In this document: in pieces, positions 32,319-34,107 of the stretch
Position numbering within the stretch: position 1 is the first letter of the stretch
Layout of the letters: every line of letters starts with the position of its first letter
Origin: an uncultured Oscillochloris sp.
Lineage (GTDB): Bacteria; Chloroflexota; Chloroflexia; Chloroflexales; Chloroflexaceae
NCBI GenBank assembly: GCA_903887465.1
Contig: CAISPW010000042.1
Location: forward strand, 1 to 34,107
Direction: 5' to 3'
DNA: 34,107 nucleotides
Made by a program: the position numbers and the translations under genes
Notes under the pieces: model-generated
The model's database searches: none
What the model was told of the DNA's origin: nothing
The model's input: the letters and a program-made list of their open reading frames with translations, nothing else

Positions 32319-32567
32319 ATGGCCAGCAAGGATCGCAACGATGCGGGGCGCCAGGCGGGGGTGCCCGCTCGGATCTCCGAGACCACCCATCGCGAATTGC
32401 GCTACGTCGCAGCGGTGTGGTCGCTCGGCGCGAAGGACGGCGCGCCGACGACGATTCGAAGCCTTATTGATCGGGCCTGGGACGCATTCAAGCAGCAGCG
32501 ACAAGATGTGGTCGAGCTGTTACAGCGGACGGGATCGACCGAAGAAGGAACTGCATCTCAAGACTGA
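32319..32567 (+). CDS. Small hypothetical protein, 82 aa (possible DNA-binding regulator)
   Basis: ATG at 32319 follows TAGGAGGTGGT. The protein (MASKDRNDAGRQAGVPARISETTHRELRYVAAVWSLGAKDGAPTTIRSLIDRAWDAFKQQ) has a VPARISETTHREL strand-helix and a second helix TTIRSLIDRAWDAFKQ; this is the layout of small ribbon-helix-helix proteins, but the match is weak. It is the first of three genes ending in a large serine recombinase and may regulate it. Confidence 0.6.
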   Translation: MASKDRNDAGRQAGVPARISETTHRELRYVAAVWSLGAKDGAPTTIRSLIDRAWDAFKQQRQDVVELLQRTGSTEEGTASQD

Positions 32568-32669
32568 CACCACCGACGTATTCCCATACCATACCAAGCC
32601 GCCTGCCTCCTGATAGCGAGCGATTGCCACTCCTTCCGCTATGAGCAGGCATCCCAGGAGACACCGCCG

Positions 32670-32897
32670 ATGCCCACGAAATCGTGCATCCGGTCGCCGC
32701 TACGCGTGTGCGCCGATAGGGCGCGGCAAGATGGCACCGGGCCGCTACCGCATCAGATTCCCGACACGATCACGATTCACCCACCAACATCCGATGGTGA
32801 TCGCGCTGCGTTCATCGCAGTGCTTGCCGCCATCCTCGTACGTGTCGCACATCAGCGCGCCGAGATGGAAGAAGCACAAGCCCAGAGGGCAGCATGA
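32670..32897 (+). CDS. Small hypothetical protein, 75 aa
   Basis: ATG at 32670 follows AGGAGA. The frame is MPTKSCIRSPLRVCADRARQDGTGPLPHQIPDTITIHPPTSDGDRAAFIAVLAAILVRVAHQRAEMEEAQAQRAA, with a C-terminal amphipathic helix. Its stop overlaps the recombinase start (ATGA). No family is recognised. A competing frame at 32641 has poorer start context. Confidence 0.5.
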   Translation: MPTKSCIRSPLRVCADRARQDGTGPLPHQIPDTITIHPPTSDGDRAAFIAVLAAILVRVAHQRAEMEEAQAQRAA

Positions 32898-33916
32898 CTG
32901 AAACTATGCGCACCGCAATCTACATTAGGGTCAGTAGTGACGAACAGGTCGAGGGCTACAGTCTCGACGCACAGCTGCGCGCCTGCCGGGCCTACGCCGA
33001 CATGCGCGGGTGGATCGTAGTTGACATCTATGCCGATGAGGGCCTGAGCGCATTCAAAGATCGTATCGAGGATCGGCCACAGTTGACGCGCCTGCTCGCG
33101 GATGTCCGTGCCGGACTCGTCAATGCCGTGATCGTCCATAAACTCGACCGCTTCTTCCGGCGGGCACACCTGCTCCTCCAGACCGTGGAGGAGTTCGAGC
33201 GCCGCGGGGTCATCCTGGTATCCATCAGCGAGCAAATCGACTTTTCGACGCCCATTGGCCGGGTCATGCTCGCCAACCTCGCGGCCTTTGCCGAGTATTA
33301 CAGCCGCAATCTGGGCGAGGAGACGCGGAAAGGTCATCGCGAGAAGGCCCGCCAGGGCAAGATCGTCGGCCCCATTCCCGTCGGTTACCGCAAGGATGAG
33401 CAGGGCGTTCTGGTGCCATCGAGCGATGCCGAGGTGGTGGTGCTCATCTTCCAGTTCTACGCGACCGGCCAGTACTCCTACGGCGACATCGCCGCTGAGC
33501 TCAACCGGCGCGGCCATCGGCTGCCAAGCGTGAAGTACACCACCAGCTTTCTGTACAGCAAGGGCAGCGTCCGGGAGATCTTGCGCAACCCCATCTACCG
33601 AGGCATCGTGCGCTGCACCGGCCAGGAGTATCCTGGCCTGCACACACCGCTCATTGATGAAGCCACATGGCAGGCGGTGAAGCAGATTCGTGAGCCACGC
33701 GCAGGCAAAGGCGGTCGCGTGAGCATACGACCCAAGGATGAGCAGGCGGCCCTGCTTACCGAGATCGCCTACTGCGCCCACTGCGGGAACCCGATGGTGT
33801 ATCAGCCCGGCGATGGGGTGGAGCGCACGCGACACTACTATCAGTGTAGCCGGCGGGTGAACTGGCGTGACTGTAGCGCCCGGATGGTATCGTTTGCGTT
33901 CATAAGAACCATTTAG
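32894..33916 (+). CDS. Large serine recombinase, apparently truncated after the zinc ribbon
   Basis: This 340-residue protein has the resolvase catalytic domain (RTAIYIRVSSDEQVEGYSLDAQLRAC, nucleophile S14 or the neighbouring S15; KLDRFFRR; LANLAAFAEYYSRNLGEETRKG), then the recombinase domain (GPIPVGYRKDEQG, YGDIAAELNRRG, VREILRNPIYRGIV) and a zinc ribbon (C294, C297, C318, C327). Large serine integrases continue with a coiled-coil domain to about 450-550 residues. Here the frame runs out with MVSFAFIRTI just after the last Cys, so the coiled coil that controls directionality is missing. The upstream gene is coupled through ATGA. Either it is disrupted at about 33895 or is a natural short form; I favour disruption. 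Confidence 0.85.
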   Translation: MTETMRTAIYIRVSSDEQVEGYSLDAQLRACRAYADMRGWIVVDIYADEGLSAFKDRIEDRPQLTRLLADVRAGLVNAVIVHKLDRFFRRAHLLLQTVEEFERRGVILVSISEQIDFSTPIGRVMLANLAAFAEYYSRNLGEETRKGHREKARQGKIVGPIPVGYRKDEQGVLVPSSDAEVVVLIFQFYATGQYSYGDIAAELNRRGHRLPSVKYTTSFLYSKGSVREILRNPIYRGIVRCTGQEYPGLHTPLIDEATWQAVKQIREPRAGKGGRVSIRPKDEQAALLTEIAYCAHCGNPMVYQPGDGVERTRHYYQCSRRVNWRDCSARMVSFAFIRTI

Positions 33917-33920
33917 TTTT

Positions 33921-33950
33921 GTTGCGTTTCATTGCGTTTTGTTTCGTTCG
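33921..33950. repeat. Tandem 10-bp repeats with TTGCGTTT core
   Basis: Three 10-base units, GTTGCGTTTC, ATTGCGTTTT and GTTTCGTTCG, follow one another; TTTGCGTT at 33892-33899 and GTTGCG at 33956-33961 are further related copies. One helical turn spacing suggests a protein bound along one face, as in iterons or an operator array. It lies just after the truncated recombinase and before a promoter. Confidence 0.45.
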
Positions 33951-33956
33951 CTGACG

Positions 33957-33985
33957 TTGCGAAATTCATACAAGTGTGCTATGAT
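33957..33985 (+). promoter_or_regulatory. Sigma70-type promoter
   Basis: TTGCGA (33957-33962), a 17-base spacer, and TATGAT (33980-33985). It points rightward, about 80 bases before a possible start codon at 34066. Confidence 0.6.
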
Positions 33986-34038
33986 GAACCCATCACGGCA
34001 TCGCTGTGGTGTTGTACCTGCACAAATCATTGGCGGTT

Positions 34039-34060
34039 CTGCCACGCAATCGGGTGGCAG
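34039..34060 (+). promoter_or_regulatory. Hairpin covering the putative ribosome binding site
   Basis: CTGCCAC (34039-34045) pairs with GTGGCAG (34054-34060) around an 8-base loop. The right arm overlaps GGTGGCAGG, the only Shine-Dalgarno-like sequence before the ATG at 34066, so translation may be limited unless the hairpin opens. Confidence 0.35.
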
Positions 34061-34065
34061 GTAAA

Positions 34066-34107
34066 ATGATGACCGTCGCAGTTCTATCGGTCGTGCGTAG
34101 TCGTCAA
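34066..34107 (+). CDS. Start of a possible gene running off the right edge
   Basis: Fourteen codons, MMTVAVLSVVRSRQ, remain open to the window edge from an ATG at 34066 (a second ATG follows at 34069). The promoter at 33957-33985 and the hairpin at 34039-34060 are the main support. The segment is too short to assign. Confidence 0.3.
   Translation, partial: MMTVAVLSVVRSRQ

Noticed and set aside
1-34107. CRISPR arrays, tRNA or rRNA genes
   Set aside because: No regularly spaced repeats of CRISPR size, no cloverleaf-like segments and no rRNA-like sequence were seen on reading both strands, though small RNAs cannot be excluded by eye.

Overview
The window is a GC-rich accessory stretch, about 34 kb long, best read as a mosaic genomic island or integrated plasmid segment from a bacterium, most likely a member of the Chloroflexota (class Chloroflexia). 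That placement is an inference from the gene families and GC-rich coding style; there is no rRNA or marker gene to prove it. No rRNA, tRNA or CRISPR array was seen. Several lower-GC genes (the ImmA/PIN pair at 360-2059, parts of the ATPase and methyltransferase at 9-12 kb, and the NTPase gene at 28780-31293) sit among very GC-rich neighbours, as expected of repeated insertion.

Left part (1-5007): the N-terminal end of an IS5-like transposase runs off the left edge. Next comes a plus-strand XRE/ImmA-like peptidase plus DUF4411 PIN pair that looks like a toxin-antitoxin module. This module abuts, and seems to have truncated, a thioredoxin gene. The minus-strand run then continues with YdeI-like and DinB-like proteins, a tyrosine recombinase and a DUF5655 protein. 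A 14-7-14 inverted repeat at 5139-5173, between the recombinase module and the next operon, has the geometry of a tyrosine-recombinase core site.

Defence operon (5210-16636, all minus strand): transcription order is DUF499 ATPase, DUF3780 protein, DUF1156 DNA methyltransferase, RecF/OLD-like AAA ATPase, DUF4276 TOPRIM-like protein, and PLD-SNF2 helicase. The DUF499/DUF3780/DUF1156/helicase set is a known co-occurring defence-island cassette. What stands out is a two-gene ATPase plus TOPRIM unit, resembling PARIS or split OLD systems in architecture, placed inside it and joined to the helicase through 4-bp stop/start overlaps.

PRTRC-type module (17322-27416, plus strand): an intergenic region of about 685 bp separates this from the defence operon. 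It starts with a tRNA-guanine-transglycosylase-like protein, a DUF6884/YaaA-like protein and a PP-loop (PAPS-reductase-like) protein, which together suggest nucleic-acid or nucleotide modification. It continues with a ubiquitin-like protein (PRTRC C), two tandem paralogous proteins of unknown function, an E2-like protein (PRTRC B), a JAMM peptidase (PRTRC A) and an E1-like ThiF protein. These are the predicted parts of a ubiquitin-like conjugation and deconjugation pathway. Small unknown genes fill the gaps, several intergenic spaces hold strong hairpins, and a clear intrinsic terminator closes the region at 27435-27465.

Right part (27533-34107): a minus-strand 2H phosphoesterase, a frameshifted luciferase-like monooxygenase pseudogene, an AT-richer STAND NTPase with TPR-like repeats, and an MBL-fold lactonase preceded by a perfect palindrome. 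A three-gene unit then ends in a large serine recombinase that appears truncated after its zinc ribbon. Beyond the truncation lie 10-bp tandem repeats, a sigma70-like promoter and the possible start of another gene that leaves the window.
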